A stretch of DNA of 59,844 nucleotides from Peptococcaceae bacterium CEB3 (GTDB lineage Bacteria; Bacillota; Desulfitobacteriia; Desulfitobacteriales; Desulfitobacteriaceae): assembly GCA_001029295.1 (NCBI GenBank), contig LDXJ01000042.1, forward strand, positions 81 to 59,924, written 5' to 3'. Position numbers and translations under genes: made by a program. Below the pieces are notes generated by a model that saw only the letters and a program-made list of their open reading frames with translations, was not told the origin of the DNA and searched no databases. Positions 24,213-32,434 of this stretch are shown here, one piece after another. Position 1 is the first letter of the stretch, and every line of letters begins with the position of its first letter.

Positions 24213-25901
24213 ATGAACAAAGAACCGTTGCTCACCATTGCCGACGCCTTAAAGCGGCCCTTATTTGAACATGCCGAGGTGATCGCCGGCAGCCGTGGTC
24301 TGACCCGCCCGATTCGCTGGGTTCATGTGCTGGAGAGTGCGGAAAACGCTTCCTTTCTCAATGGCGGCGAACTCCTGCTCTCAACCGGGGTGGGGTTCGG
24401 AGGGAGCACAGCCGCACGTCTCGCTTATCTCAATGAAGTGATTCAGAGGCAGGCGGTGGGTCTCTGTCTTGAGCTCGGTCCCTACATCGGGGAGATCCCT
24501 CAGGATATGCGTGAGCTGGCCGACCGCCATGAATTCCCCTTAATCGTCTTTCATCAAAGCGTACGCTTTGTTGACATTACCCTCGACCTGCACGAAAATC
24601 TGGTCAACTGTCAAACCCAAGCCTTGAAGAGTTTGGAACGCTACGCTCGTGACTTGCAGAGACTCACTCTGCAAACCCAAAGCTTTCCTCGGATTTTAGG
24701 CCATTTCCAAACCATGGTACAAGCTCAGACATTCTTCTTAAGCCTGCAAGGTCCACCCCTTTTCTCCCCGAACATATCTCAGAGTGTTCAGGCGGAACTT
24801 ACCGCATTGCTTCACACTTCCCTTCTGAGTCTCAATCCTTTGCCGGAAAGCGGCGGCTGCCTTCCCTTAGACGGGCTTGAGTACCTGCTTTACCAACCCG
24901 TCATGGCCATGGGCCAAGTCCTCGCCTATTTGGGACTCGTTTTCCGCGAAAATCAGCCGGATGGGGTCTTGAACCTGATTCTGGACTATACCGGGATCGC
25001 CATGGCCCAGATCCTGTTACGCCGGATGTTTGCCCAAGAACGCTCTTTGGATAACGAAAACCGTCTTCTGGAAGACATCCTGCAAAACCGTCCCGGAACC
25101 GAAGACCAACTCCGGGCCATCCTGGGCTTGCAGTCCAGATCTTCCCGTCGTCCGCGCTATAGGGCCGCTATTCTGGAAGCCCGTTCGGACGAAGACCGAC
25201 TTCCCACGACAAACGAGACGGATTCCCCGTTTCACGATCAGCTCCCGATCTTCCGTTTCCTCCTAACCCGGCAATCTTTTCGCTGCCTTTTCAGCAGCAG
25301 AAGCCATCGTCTTTACTTTCTACTCGTGGAAGCGGGCTCCGCACCCGGCAAGCGGCCGTCACCCCACGAAAACGGGCGGCTTTCTCTGGAAAAGGCTCTC
25401 AACGGTATGGTGGAAACTGCCCGCAGGGCTCTCCCACCGGATGTCCGTTTGCGCCTCGGAGTGAGCAATGCCTCATCAGACTACACCCACGCCGGTCAAG
25501 CCTTTGCGGAAGCGGAACAAGTTCTCGCCTTTGCAGCGAAATTCACCAGTCCTTTTTTCGAAGACCTGGGGGTCTACAGACTCCTTTTACAATCTGACCG
25601 TAAAACTTTGGAGTCTTTCATTGAGGACTACCTCGGTCCCCTTCTGAATTATGATGCCAAGTCGGGCAGCCAGCTTCTCTTGACCCTCCGCGTCTTCCTT
25701 GAGGGGAATCTTTCCAAACAAGAAGCTGCCGGGAAGCTGTTCATCCGTCGCCAGACCTTGTACCAGCGTCTGGACAAGATAGAAAAACTCCTCGGCAACC
25801 ATTGCCTTACACCTGAAAACCGTCTCAGTCTGGAATTAGCTCTGCGGGCCCATGCCTGGCTGCATCGCAAAGATGATGAAACGGAAAGAACCAGTCAATA
25901 G
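24213..25901 (+). CDS. PucR-family transcriptional activator
   Basis: This 562-residue regulator has an N-terminal PucR (purine catabolism regulator-like) sensor domain, about residues 5-125 (TIADALKRPLFEHAEVIAGSRGL, HVLESAENASFLNGGELLLSTG). A GAF-like middle and GGDEF-like relic region (about 400-450, RLRLGVSNASSDYTHAGQAFAEAEQ) follow, and then a C-terminal HTH of the PucR/CdaR type (LSKQEAAGKLFIRRQTLYQRLDKIEKLLG). Such proteins usually activate purine, allantoin or amine catabolic genes. Its own upstream region shares a palindrome with mmsA. No obvious target follows it directly on the plus strand. Confidence 0.9.
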   Translation: MNKEPLLTIADALKRPLFEHAEVIAGSRGLTRPIRWVHVLESAENASFLNGGELLLSTGVGFGGSTAARLAYLNEVIQRQAVGLCLELGPYIGEIPQDMRELADRHEFPLIVFHQSVRFVDITLDLHENLVNCQTQALKSLERYARDLQRLTLQTQSFPRILGHFQTMVQAQTFFLSLQGPPLFSPNISQSVQAELTALLHTSLLSLNPLPESGGCLPLDGLEYLLYQPVMAMGQVLAYLGLVFRENQPDGVLNLILDYTGIAMAQILLRRMFAQERSLDNENRLLEDILQNRPGTEDQLRAILGLQSRSSRRPRYRAAILEARSDEDRLPTTNETDSPFHDQLPIFRFLLTRQSFRCLFSSRSHRLYFLLVEAGSAPGKRPSPHENGRLSLEKALNGMVETARRALPPDVRLRLGVSNASSDYTHAGQAFAEAEQVLAFAAKFTSPFFEDLGVYRLLLQSDRKTLESFIEDYLGPLLNYDAKSGSQLLLTLRVFLEGNLSKQEAAGKLFIRRQTLYQRLDKIEKLLGNHCLTPENRLSLELALRAHAWLHRKDDETERTSQ

Positions 25902-25946
25902 CGCGTTTGTCATAGCATAGGATTCTTTGCATATAAACAAGCCTTC

Positions 25947-26138
25947 TCAATCTTTTCTTGGCGATTTTTCATCAATCTTTTCCAGTACTCTGTCAATTCT
26001 TTCTAACTTTTCTAAAATCTCTACCTGTACATTCTTCATCCTTAAAAAGATCCTAATCAAGAGCACTACTACGAGAATAGGCAAGGCAATTAAAAGTAAC
26101 GAAAGCACCTGTGCCAAAACAGTATAATCGATCGTCAT
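25947..26138 (-). CDS. Small membrane protein with coiled-coil tail
   Basis: A 63-residue protein with one hydrophobic helix (about residues 8-30, VLSLLLIALPILVVVLLIRI), followed by a charged heptad-like tail (VEILEKLERIDRVLEKIDEKS). AAGGAGAAA precedes the ATG by a good distance, so it is probably expressed. No family is recognised; membrane-anchored short coiled coils of this kind are common in Clostridia. It lies just downstream of the PNPOx-like gene on the same strand. Confidence 0.65.
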   Translation of the reverse strand: MTIDYTVLAQVLSLLLIALPILVVVLLIRIFLRMKNVQVEILEKLERIDRVLEKIDEKSPRKD

Positions 26139-26194
26139 TAAAATTTCTCCTTTTGCGGTCGCGGGGCATCAACGCTGGGCAGAACACCCCTGAA

Positions 26195-26647
26195 TCAGCT
26201 TCTGATCTTGCCCGAGACCTCTTTAATCTCCAGCTTGAGGACCATAGTTTGCCCTTCCGTCTTCTCCAGATAGAGTTGCCCAGCCTCCAGGTAGTCAGCC
26301 GAATACTTGTCTAAAAAGCCCTGTAGGGCGTCCCTTTTTTCCGGGCCCTCCGCTTCTGTGATTTCCCCGGAAACGATAACGCTGCGGTAACGCATGCTGA
26401 ACCTTTCCGGCAACGGCTCTGCCCCGTCCACGACACAAAACGAAACCCGCTTATTTTGCCGGACATGGATCACTTTCCGCCCCTCATAAGCACCGTGGAA
26501 GTAGATATTCCCACCCCTGTATACATAGCTCAGAGGAACCCCATAAGGATTCCCGTCAGCATCTGCCGTGGACAGGATGCCGTAAGTACCCTCCCGCAGT
26601 AACTCCCGGGCCTGATCGTCCTCTGTTTTCCGGTCCTGTCTGCGCAT
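26195..26647 (-). CDS. Pyridoxamine 5'-phosphate oxidase-like flavoprotein (NimA-type)
   Basis: About 150 residues with the split-barrel flavin-binding fold of the PNPOx-like/5-nitroimidazole-resistance family. The typical opening MRRQDRKTEDDQARELLREGTYGILST and GNPYGVPLSYVYRGGNIYFHGA are visible. It is probably an FMN- or haem-binding oxidoreductase of unknown substrate. The ATG at 26647 has GGGAG 5 bases upstream and matches family N-termini. An ATG at 26659 (MGVPMRRQ) also has AAGGA and adds four residues. Confidence 0.85.
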   Translation of the reverse strand: MRRQDRKTEDDQARELLREGTYGILSTADADGNPYGVPLSYVYRGGNIYFHGAYEGRKVIHVRQNKRVSFCVVDGAEPLPERFSMRYRSVIVSGEITEAEGPEKRDALQGFLDKYSADYLEAGQLYLEKTEGQTMVLKLEIKEVSGKIRS

Positions 26648-26713
26648 CGGTACTCCCATCGTGCATCATCCTTTCATCTTGATCGTTGTCCCCTTGCCAG
26701 AAGTGGGAATCGC

Positions 26714-26941
26714 TTAAGCAAATACGTCTCTTAAATCAACCACCAAATCGAGGAAACTCTCTGAGAACACGACATCCAGTCCTTTGTAAATACCTGACTG
26801 CTCATATAGCCCATCCTCATTTAGAACATTCACCTCAACTGTTTTAGACTTTGGATGGACGAGCCAATATTCCAATCTCTCATCTGCCTGGTTCAGGCGC
26901 AGGAATTCTTCGTAACTAACCTTGGTCCTTTCAGGAAGCAT
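26714..26941 (-). pseudogene. Internally deleted Uma2-family (DUF820) protein
   Basis: The 75-codon frame opens like a Uma2 protein (KVSYEEFLRLNQADERLEY, compare the usual YEEFLxLPExxRYELIDG) and then jumps directly to the family's C-terminal part (YWLVHPKSKTVEVNVLNEDG ... YKGLDVVFSESFLDLVVDL). Roughly 100 central residues, which carry the nuclease-like core, are missing, and the joint is in frame. AAAGGAGGGG lies 5 bases before the ATG, so it may still be translated. It is most likely non-functional as a nuclease. Confidence 0.7.
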
Positions 26942-27216
26942 ACTAACCCCTCCTTTCCCGGGAAAGCCCTTGTTTCCATTATATCCCTCGACCACTTCCG
27001 CGTCCAGTGCGCGCGTCCCAATCCCGTTCCCAGCTTGCCCACCATGTGGCTAAAGTCTGTGGCATGGGGCGAAGCTTTTTGGTCATAGGCGCCGGAACGA
27101 ACGATTAGGAATCGTGGTACAATGGGTCCGGAACGAGGAGCCGGGTCAAAACCAAGCAACTATCATAATCTTCACAAACAGACCGTCCGCACAGTGTAGT
27201 AGAGGAGTGATTAACT

Positions 27217-28179
27217 TTGTTCAACGCTATTACGGATGTTTCCGGGATCGAAGTCGGGCAGGCGGACAACCGCACCGCCTTGACAGGCTGTACGGTTGTC
27301 CTCTGCCGCGAGGGAGCTGTGGTCGGAGTCGATGTCCGTGGCTCGGCCCCCGGTACACGGGAGACGGATCTCTGCCGCCCGGCTACCCTGGTGGAGAAAG
27401 CGCAGGCCATTCTCTTGGCGGGAGGGAGCGCCTTCGGCTTAAATGCCGCCGCCGGGGTGATGCGTTATTTGTGGGAACAGGGAATCGGTTATGATGTCGG
27501 CGTGGCCAAAGTGCCCATCGTACCGGGAGCGGTTATTTTCGATCTGCCCCTCGGCCAAGTTGCCTGGCCGGATGAAAGCATGGGCTACCAAGCCTGTCAG
27601 AAAGCCCGGACGGGGGAGGTTACCCAAGGATGTGTGGGGGCCGGAACCGGCGCTTCTGTCGGTAAGTTGTTCGGACCCGGGCAGGCAACTAAATCCGGAG
27701 TGGGTACAGCCAGTGTCAGGGTGGGGAGGGCCACCGTCGGAGCCTTGATCGTCGTCAACGCCTTTGGCGACGTAATCCGCCCGGAAGACGGCACCATCCT
27801 GGCGGGGACGCGCCACCCGCTGACCGGAGGTTATGTGGATACGGCCCGAGAAGTGCAAAAAGGTCTCGGACAGCCGCCCCGGGGTGCCACAAACACTACC
27901 ATCGGCGTGGTAGCGACAGACGCTGACCTGAGCGTGGAGCAGGCCAATCACCTGGCCAAATTGGCTCATGACGGCCTGGCCCGGACCATTCGACCCGTCC
28001 ATACCCTTTTCGACGGGGACACTCTCTTCGCCCTGGCGACCGGTAAGGTCAAAGGTACAGGACAGGGAGAAATCCTGGCTTTGGCCGCCGCAACAGTAGA
28101 AGCCGTCGAGAAAGCAGTCCTTAACGCTGTCAAATACGCCACACCCGCGGGAGGACTTCCAACGGGAGAGACACTATAG
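27217..28179 (+). CDS. P1 family (S58, DmpA/NylC-like) peptidase
   Basis: A 320-residue N-terminal-nucleophile hydrolase precursor. Family landmarks are TDVSGIEVGQADN at the start, ILLAGGSAFGLNAAAGVMRYL, and the autocleavage segment GATNTTIGVVATDADLS, where chain cutting between Asn and Thr frees the nucleophile as in NylC. Relatives are aminopeptidases (DmpA, BapA) and nylon-oligomer hydrolases; the natural substrate here is unknown, and beta-peptides are a possibility. The start is TTG with GAGGAGTG upstream. It converges with the anti-sigma-like gene, with 17 bases between. A decayed fragment of a related gene lies at 43.3 kb. Confidence 0.9.
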   Translation: MFNAITDVSGIEVGQADNRTALTGCTVVLCREGAVVGVDVRGSAPGTRETDLCRPATLVEKAQAILLAGGSAFGLNAAAGVMRYLWEQGIGYDVGVAKVPIVPGAVIFDLPLGQVAWPDESMGYQACQKARTGEVTQGCVGAGTGASVGKLFGPGQATKSGVGTASVRVGRATVGALIVVNAFGDVIRPEDGTILAGTRHPLTGGYVDTAREVQKGLGQPPRGATNTTIGVVATDADLSVEQANHLAKLAHDGLARTIRPVHTLFDGDTLFALATGKVKGTGQGEILALAAATVEAVEKAVLNAVKYATPAGGLPTGETL

Positions 28180-28196
28180 CCCACTCCCACCTCATT

Positions 28197-29693
28197 TCAC
28201 GCCGGATCGTAACCGACCACAGTCCAAATTCCGGTCGCGTCCTGGCGCACCAGCCGCTTCAGATAGACGGTTCTGATCGGTCCCTTGTCCACCCGGACAA
28301 CGGCTTCTACCCCTGTGTTCACTACCAGCTTGAGGGAGGAATAAGCGATCGGCGGGTTTCCTTTGATTCCTCCCGGTGACATCTTGAGAGCCACAAAAGT
28401 CTGAGCTACCTGAAGAGGATCGAGTTGCCAAGGGCTGCTGCCCGCATCCACCTGCTTCTGGTTATTCTTAACCACTGCCAAATCTACGGGAACTTGAACC
28501 TCCGCTGCCTTGCCCGCCCCCGGTTTCGCTTGCGGCAAGGTGATCTTCGTCAGCTGCCCGGCCAATTCAAGCGCCTGAGGCCCTTCCGCTTTAATTTCCA
28601 AACCACTTTGGCGCCAGCGCAGACTATCCTTCAACACTTCCAGTTGGCCGCCGTCCGCCTGCCCAAGGCTGGCTCCCGGGGACAGAACGAAGGGGGCATC
28701 GGGTACCGTTTCCGAAACGACGGTGTCTCCGTAAGCGAAAACGACCCTTTTCGCCCGGGCATAGATCTCTTGCGGCTTTTTCTTTGGCTCCAACGGTGTA
28801 ATGCCGCTGATTTTCTCCGCCTCCGCCGGATTTGCCACCGTTTGCCCATAATTCCGGTCCACAATCTTATACCCCTGGGGCGGTTTGTAAGCGAAGACAG
28901 ACGCCGGAACGCTAACATTCGGCTCAAAACTTATAAAAGTATAAGTCGTTTGCACCGCGTTTTGCATCGCGGTCTGCAAGCGAACGGGCAAGTGAGTTTC
29001 ACTGTCAACCCAGAGAAAGTAAGGGAGTCCCCCCGGGGGTGAAATTTCAATGCGTTCGGCACTGCGCCCGGCCACTGGGTCCCGGCCCACCGTTTTATGT
29101 GGATACCGGACTGCTTTGGCCGCTTCCTCGCGCAAATCAAAAGCCCGCTGATCCGGATAGAGCGGCAAGAGAATCACTTCTTTGTCTTTCGGATCTACCT
29201 GCCAGTGCTCTTTTCCGTTGTTTACGGTCATACTCCCATCCTGGGCACGCACCGCATAATGATTTCCTTGTGACCAGATTTCCAGGCGCTGGAATACTTG
29301 ACTCCGGCCGGTCGCATTGGTGGTGATCTTCTCCAGCACGCCATGATAGCTTTGCAGTTTGCTCACCGTCTGCTCCATAGCTTGAACCGGGTCGTTCCCG
29401 CCGAAGGACCAGGGCGCAAGCAGTATCACCACTGCCAACAAGCCCGCCACCAGGGCGGCCCAGGGCAGTATAACCCGTCTGTGCTTTCGACCAGTCGAGT
29501 ATGGCTCGGGCAACTTCCGAGCCAGGTTTCTGACGAATTCGCGGCTGGGTTCGGCGTCGCCTCGCAGCCCTTTGACCATGCGGACGAGAGACTGCAGTTC
29601 CGCCGTGTCGGGATCTCGGCTTGCCACAGGTCGGTGTTCCATATTAAGGCTGTCGATAAACTCGTCAAGTTCTTGTTCGGGCGCTTTTGACAT
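28197..29693 (-). CDS. Membrane anti-sigma-like protein with RseB/LolA-like outer domain
   Basis: A 498-residue protein. Residues 1-70 are cytoplasmic, acidic and basic, with a pattern like the sigma-binding part of anti-sigma factors but without a zinc motif. One membrane helix follows (about 74-94, VILPWAALVAGLLAVVILLAPW). The rest is outside: about 105-290 resembles the LolA/RseB lipid-sensing fold (MEQTVSKLQSYHGVLEKITTN, FLWVDSETHLPVRLQT, FAYKPPQGY), and the C-terminal 200 residues are unassigned. The gene follows an ECF sigma gene by 4 bases with GGAGGA. It most likely holds that sigma factor and releases it on an envelope signal. Confidence 0.75.
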   Translation of the reverse strand: MSKAPEQELDEFIDSLNMEHRPVASRDPDTAELQSLVRMVKGLRGDAEPSREFVRNLARKLPEPYSTGRKHRRVILPWAALVAGLLAVVILLAPWSFGGNDPVQAMEQTVSKLQSYHGVLEKITTNATGRSQVFQRLEIWSQGNHYAVRAQDGSMTVNNGKEHWQVDPKDKEVILLPLYPDQRAFDLREEAAKAVRYPHKTVGRDPVAGRSAERIEISPPGGLPYFLWVDSETHLPVRLQTAMQNAVQTTYTFISFEPNVSVPASVFAYKPPQGYKIVDRNYGQTVANPAEAEKISGITPLEPKKKPQEIYARAKRVVFAYGDTVVSETVPDAPFVLSPGASLGQADGGQLEVLKDSLRWRQSGLEIKAEGPQALELAGQLTKITLPQAKPGAGKAAEVQVPVDLAVVKNNQKQVDAGSSPWQLDPLQVAQTFVALKMSPGGIKGNPPIAYSSLKLVVNTGVEAVVRVDKGPIRTVYLKRLVRQDATGIWTVVGYDPA

Positions 29694-29697
29694 TTCT

Positions 29698-30210
29698 TCA
29701 GTCCTCCTTCACTTCAACCTGCTGCATAAAACCACGCAGCATCTGCAAAGCCCGGTATTGCAGACCCCTGATAGCATCCTCACTCTTACCCATGCGTTCG
29801 GCTGTCTCCCTGCGGGAGTAGCCCTGAACAATGCGCAGATCCAAGACCTTGCGGGCCTCAAGTGGCAATTTGTTTAAGAGGTCCCGCAGGAAAAGTTTGT
29901 TCACGACTTCGTCTGCCTCCATCCGTTCATCCGGTCTGTTTTCGTCCACGTTCGAAATGGGGTGGGCCGATAAACGCCTGTAGCGATCATAAATAAGATT
30001 TTGGGCTGTCTGCCGCAGATACGCATAAGGAGGAAGGCCGTTTCTGCCTTTATACATTTTCAAACAACGAACATATGCCTCTTGCGTGATGTCTTCCGCC
30101 TCGGCTCTGTTTTGCAATTGCCCGTAAACGAATCGATAAAGCCGCGTCACGCTTTGGTTGTACCATGTTTCGGTTTCATCTTCCATGGACCGGTTTCCGT
30201 CCGCTCCCAT
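29698..30210 (-). CDS. ECF-type RNA polymerase sigma factor
   Basis: This 170-residue sigma-70 family protein has region 2 (about 15-85, SVTRLYRFVYGQLQNRAEAEDITQEAYVRCL) and region 4 (about 110-165, LPLEARKVLDLRIVQGYSRRETAERMGKSEDAIRG). It lacks regions 1 and 3, as ECF factors do. It is co-transcribed with the RseB-like membrane partner. A GGGGGTG site precedes the ATG by about 12 bases. Its target promoters are unknown; autoregulation from just upstream is likely. Confidence 0.9.
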   Translation of the reverse strand: MGADGNRSMEDETETWYNQSVTRLYRFVYGQLQNRAEAEDITQEAYVRCLKMYKGRNGLPPYAYLRQTAQNLIYDRYRRLSAHPISNVDENRPDERMEADEVVNKLFLRDLLNKLPLEARKVLDLRIVQGYSRRETAERMGKSEDAIRGLQYRALQMLRGFMQQVEVKED

Positions 30211-30271
30211 CGCTTTTATTCACCCCCTCGTACGTTAAGACGGGTCCACAGAAAAAACGTCACGTCACTAA

Positions 30272-30308
30272 GAAAAAAACCGCGGCACCGACATTTCGGT
30301 ACTGCGGT
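30272..30308 (-). terminator. Rho-independent terminator below the YopX-like gene
   Basis: On the minus strand a 13-base stem with two mismatches (ACCGCAGTACCGA with its complement) around loop AATG is followed by TTTTTTTCTT. It ends the riboswitch/YopX transcript before the sigma gene. Confidence 0.8.
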
Positions 30309-30436
30309 ATGGTGAAACCATGGGACTTGCGGCGGATTACGGTTCTGTCAAATACCACCTGCTTTTTACTATCCGGTTCTTACTACCTAGTTCTTACGAC
30401 TTGGTTCTTACGACTGGTTTTTCTCTGAACCGCAAA

Positions 30437-30799
30437 CTATCGCACGAGATCGCTGTTTTCGAACTGGTTACCCACCAGTATGCCCTTGCCAACGTCGATA
30501 ATACTGCGATTGCCGGAATCTCCCACCTCGACAAGTTCAAAGCTTGCTGCCTCTTGGCTCCAAGTCACTCGGTAGATTGTCCCCGAAATCTTAACAAAGT
30601 CACCTTCGTACACCTCTTTGCCCTTAGTGTCAGATAAACCCGTCCACTGGAGCAACTCGAATTTCCCGACAGGTTCCCACGAGCGGCCGGGGACACTGAC
30701 GGCGAAAGGGGCCAGACTCTGGATATCAAACGTAATAGCCTGCGGCTTCAACATCGTTCTTTTGACTTTGTCCCAGACCTTGAACTTAAACTCCTTCAA
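30437..30799 (-). CDS. YopX-domain protein (phage-like)
   Basis: A 120-residue protein of the YopX family, which is usually found in Gram-positive prophages. The opening KEFKFKVWDKVKRTMLKP and the diagnostic LLQWTGLSDTKGKEVYEGDFVKISG are clear. The start is TTG at 30799 with GAGGAG upstream; the frame is open for 33 more codons but those overlap riboswitch-terminator DNA. No other phage gene is near. It lies directly behind a c-di-AMP riboswitch and terminator, so its expression is probably controlled by that nucleotide. Its biochemical function is unknown. Confidence 0.8.
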   Translation of the reverse strand: MKEFKFKVWDKVKRTMLKPQAITFDIQSLAPFAVSVPGRSWEPVGKFELLQWTGLSDTKGKEVYEGDFVKISGTIYRVTWSQEAASFELVEVGDSGNRSIIDVGKGILVGNQFENSDLVR

Positions 30800-30882
30800 A
30801 TTGCCGTCTCCTCTCTCACTGGACTGAGCCTTGAACTGAGCTTGCGTTGCAAAGAAACTCCGACGCGTGCAGCCAAAACGGG

Positions 30883-30922
30883 AAAAGCACAAACACAAAC
30901 CCCGGCTTCAGCAAGCGCGGGG
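30883..30922 (-). terminator. Terminator of the c-di-AMP riboswitch expression platform
   Basis: On the minus strand CCCCG-C-GCTT-GCTG-AAGC-CGGGG folds into a stem and is followed by TTTGTGTTTGTGCTTTT. It lies about 40 bases below the aptamer and about 100 bases before the YopX start, where a riboswitch terminator would be. Confidence 0.75.
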
Positions 30923-30961
30923 TCCAAAGGTACATAGACGTATGAAAGCTATACCCAGCCA

Positions 30962-31106
30962 CTACATCTCCTTTCAACGCTTACGAAGTTAGCTGACGGG
31001 TTCGGGTCGAAAGATAACCCTACCGCACGAAGTAAAACACCCGTGTGGATTCACCCCGGAAATTTGGTTCCCCCGTTTCTCTGACAGAGAACTCAGCGCT
31101 TGAAAA
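30962..31106 (-). ncRNA. c-di-AMP (ydaO-yuaA) riboswitch aptamer
   Basis: The minus strand contains the conserved blocks of the ydaO class in order: CGCTGAG, GGGGGAACC, CCGGGGTGAATCC, a variable hairpin, GGTAGGGTTATCTTTCGACC, CGAACCCGTCAGCTAAC, TTCGTAAGCG and TTGAAAGGAGA. All are in the usual spacing. In most species this RNA turns off cell-wall hydrolase, potassium or osmolyte-transport genes when c-di-AMP is high. Here the only gene before the next terminator is the YopX-like one. Confidence 0.93.
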
Positions 31107-31246
31107 ATCATCACCTTATGCAGTTTTTGCTGTCTTTAGGGTTTCCGGCCACGAATGGTCAGGCAACAGCCTGTAATTATTTTACCATGCCGGGCCGGGT
31201 CTGTCAAAAATCTCCCCCGCCCACACTTTCAGTCCCGCGTTGAGGC
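31107..31246 (-). other. Spacer between panB and the riboswitch
   Basis: This stretch should hold the riboswitch promoter on the minus strand, reading from panB's stop. No convincing -35/-10 pair was fixed. Confidence 0.3.
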
Positions 31247-32128
31247 CTATCGATCGCGCTCGAACTTTTCCTTGATTTGCGCCAGCACCTCATCGCCCAT
31301 GCCGTAGCAATGCTCGGCCGCCGGGAACGTGCGCCCGGCTACGTCATCCATGTAAGCCCGCAGACCGTCTTTCATAACCTGATTCAGGTTGGCGTATTGT
31401 TTGACGAATTTCGCCACATGTCCGCCGAAGAAACCCAAGGCATCATGAACCACCAGGACTTGACCATCGGTGTGCGGGCCCGCCCCTATCCCGATGGTGG
31501 GTATGTCAACCCGCTCTGTGATCAATTCCCCCAGTTGCGCCGGAATCGCCTCCAGCACAAGGGCAAAGGCCCCCGCGTCCTCCAGGATCTTCGCGTCTTC
31601 TATCAGGCGCACGGCTCCGCTGAGATCCCGTCCCTGGGCCCTGAATCCCCCCAAAGCCGACACGGACTGGGGTGTCAAGCCGATATGTCCCATGACCGGG
31701 ATACCCGCTGTGGCGATGGCCCGGACTCGATCGGCCATTTCCCGGCCGCCTTCCAGTTTAATCCCGTCCACGCCCGCTTCTTTCATAAGGCGACCGGCAT
31801 TCTGAATGGCCTGCTCGACCGACACCTGGTAAGACAGGAAAGGCATGTCCCCGACGACAAAACTATGAGGAGCACCGCGTTTTACGGCCTCCGCATGAAG
31901 CAGCATCTGTTCCATGGTCACGGAGATCGTCCCTTTGTAGCCGTAAACCGTATTCCCCATAGAGTCCCCGCAGAGGATCATGTCGATCCCCAATTCGTCT
32001 TCTATTTGCGCTGTCGGAAAATCATAGGCAGTCAGCATAGTGATGGGCTCACCCGCGGCTTTTTTTCCCTTTAGCCCCGTAATTGTCACAACTTTCCGCG
32101 TCTTCAAGGCGTCCTCACCGTAAGGCAT
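31247..32128 (-). CDS. panB: 3-methyl-2-oxobutanoate hydroxymethyltransferase
   Basis: This enzyme adds the hydroxymethyl group of methylene-tetrahydrofolate to 2-oxoisovalerate, the first step to pantothenate and CoA. The length is about family norm (293 residues). Family segments seen are PITMLTAYDFPTAQIEDELGIDMILCGDS, KRGAPHSFVVGDMPFLSYQ, KLEGG, GHIGLTPQS and TIGIGAGPHTDGQVLV. The metal-binding Asp residues and the catalytic Glu region are intact. panC and panD are not beside it, so it stands alone. It has a 300-base upstream gap. Confidence 0.95.
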   Translation of the reverse strand: MPYGEDALKTRKVVTITGLKGKKAAGEPITMLTAYDFPTAQIEDELGIDMILCGDSMGNTVYGYKGTISVTMEQMLLHAEAVKRGAPHSFVVGDMPFLSYQVSVEQAIQNAGRLMKEAGVDGIKLEGGREMADRVRAIATAGIPVMGHIGLTPQSVSALGGFRAQGRDLSGAVRLIEDAKILEDAGAFALVLEAIPAQLGELITERVDIPTIGIGAGPHTDGQVLVVHDALGFFGGHVAKFVKQYANLNQVMKDGLRAYMDDVAGRTFPAAEHCYGMGDEVLAQIKEKFERDR

Positions 32129-32434
32129 ACTTTATTCCTCCCTCGTCATTGACTCTGCTGCAAGTCTCTAAAATTAGGTCAAGGTAGCCGGCTGTTCGCC
32201 GCTAAGCAGCAACAAGTTTGATTCACTATGTACCGCTTTTTCGTGCTATGGAAAACTCGCGATCTGGCGCAGCAAACATGCCTTGTGCCGCCTCCCGCCT
32301 GGCGTCCGGCTCCTTGTAGCCCCTGGCCCCTGGCGTCCGGCTCCGGAAGAGCGAGGCCAAGCCTCGCTCTTTCCCTGTCCGACTTTGCCCGACTCACGCT
32401 TTCCTGTCGCCGGACGCACCGCGCCAAACCAATC
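32129..32434. other. Spacer with hairpin and short direct repeat upstream of panB
   Basis: A perfect 11-base stem AAGAGCGAGGC/GCCTCGCTCTT with a 3-base loop lies at 32347-32371, a likely terminator for the small gene at 32435. A 16-base direct repeat CCTGGCGTCCGGCTCC occurs twice within about 50 bases (32300-32345). The remaining part up to panB probably holds its promoter. Confidence 0.45.

Noticed and set aside
31277-32074. 265-codon open frame on the plus strand
   Set aside because: It is antisense to panB and carries no domain-like pattern.
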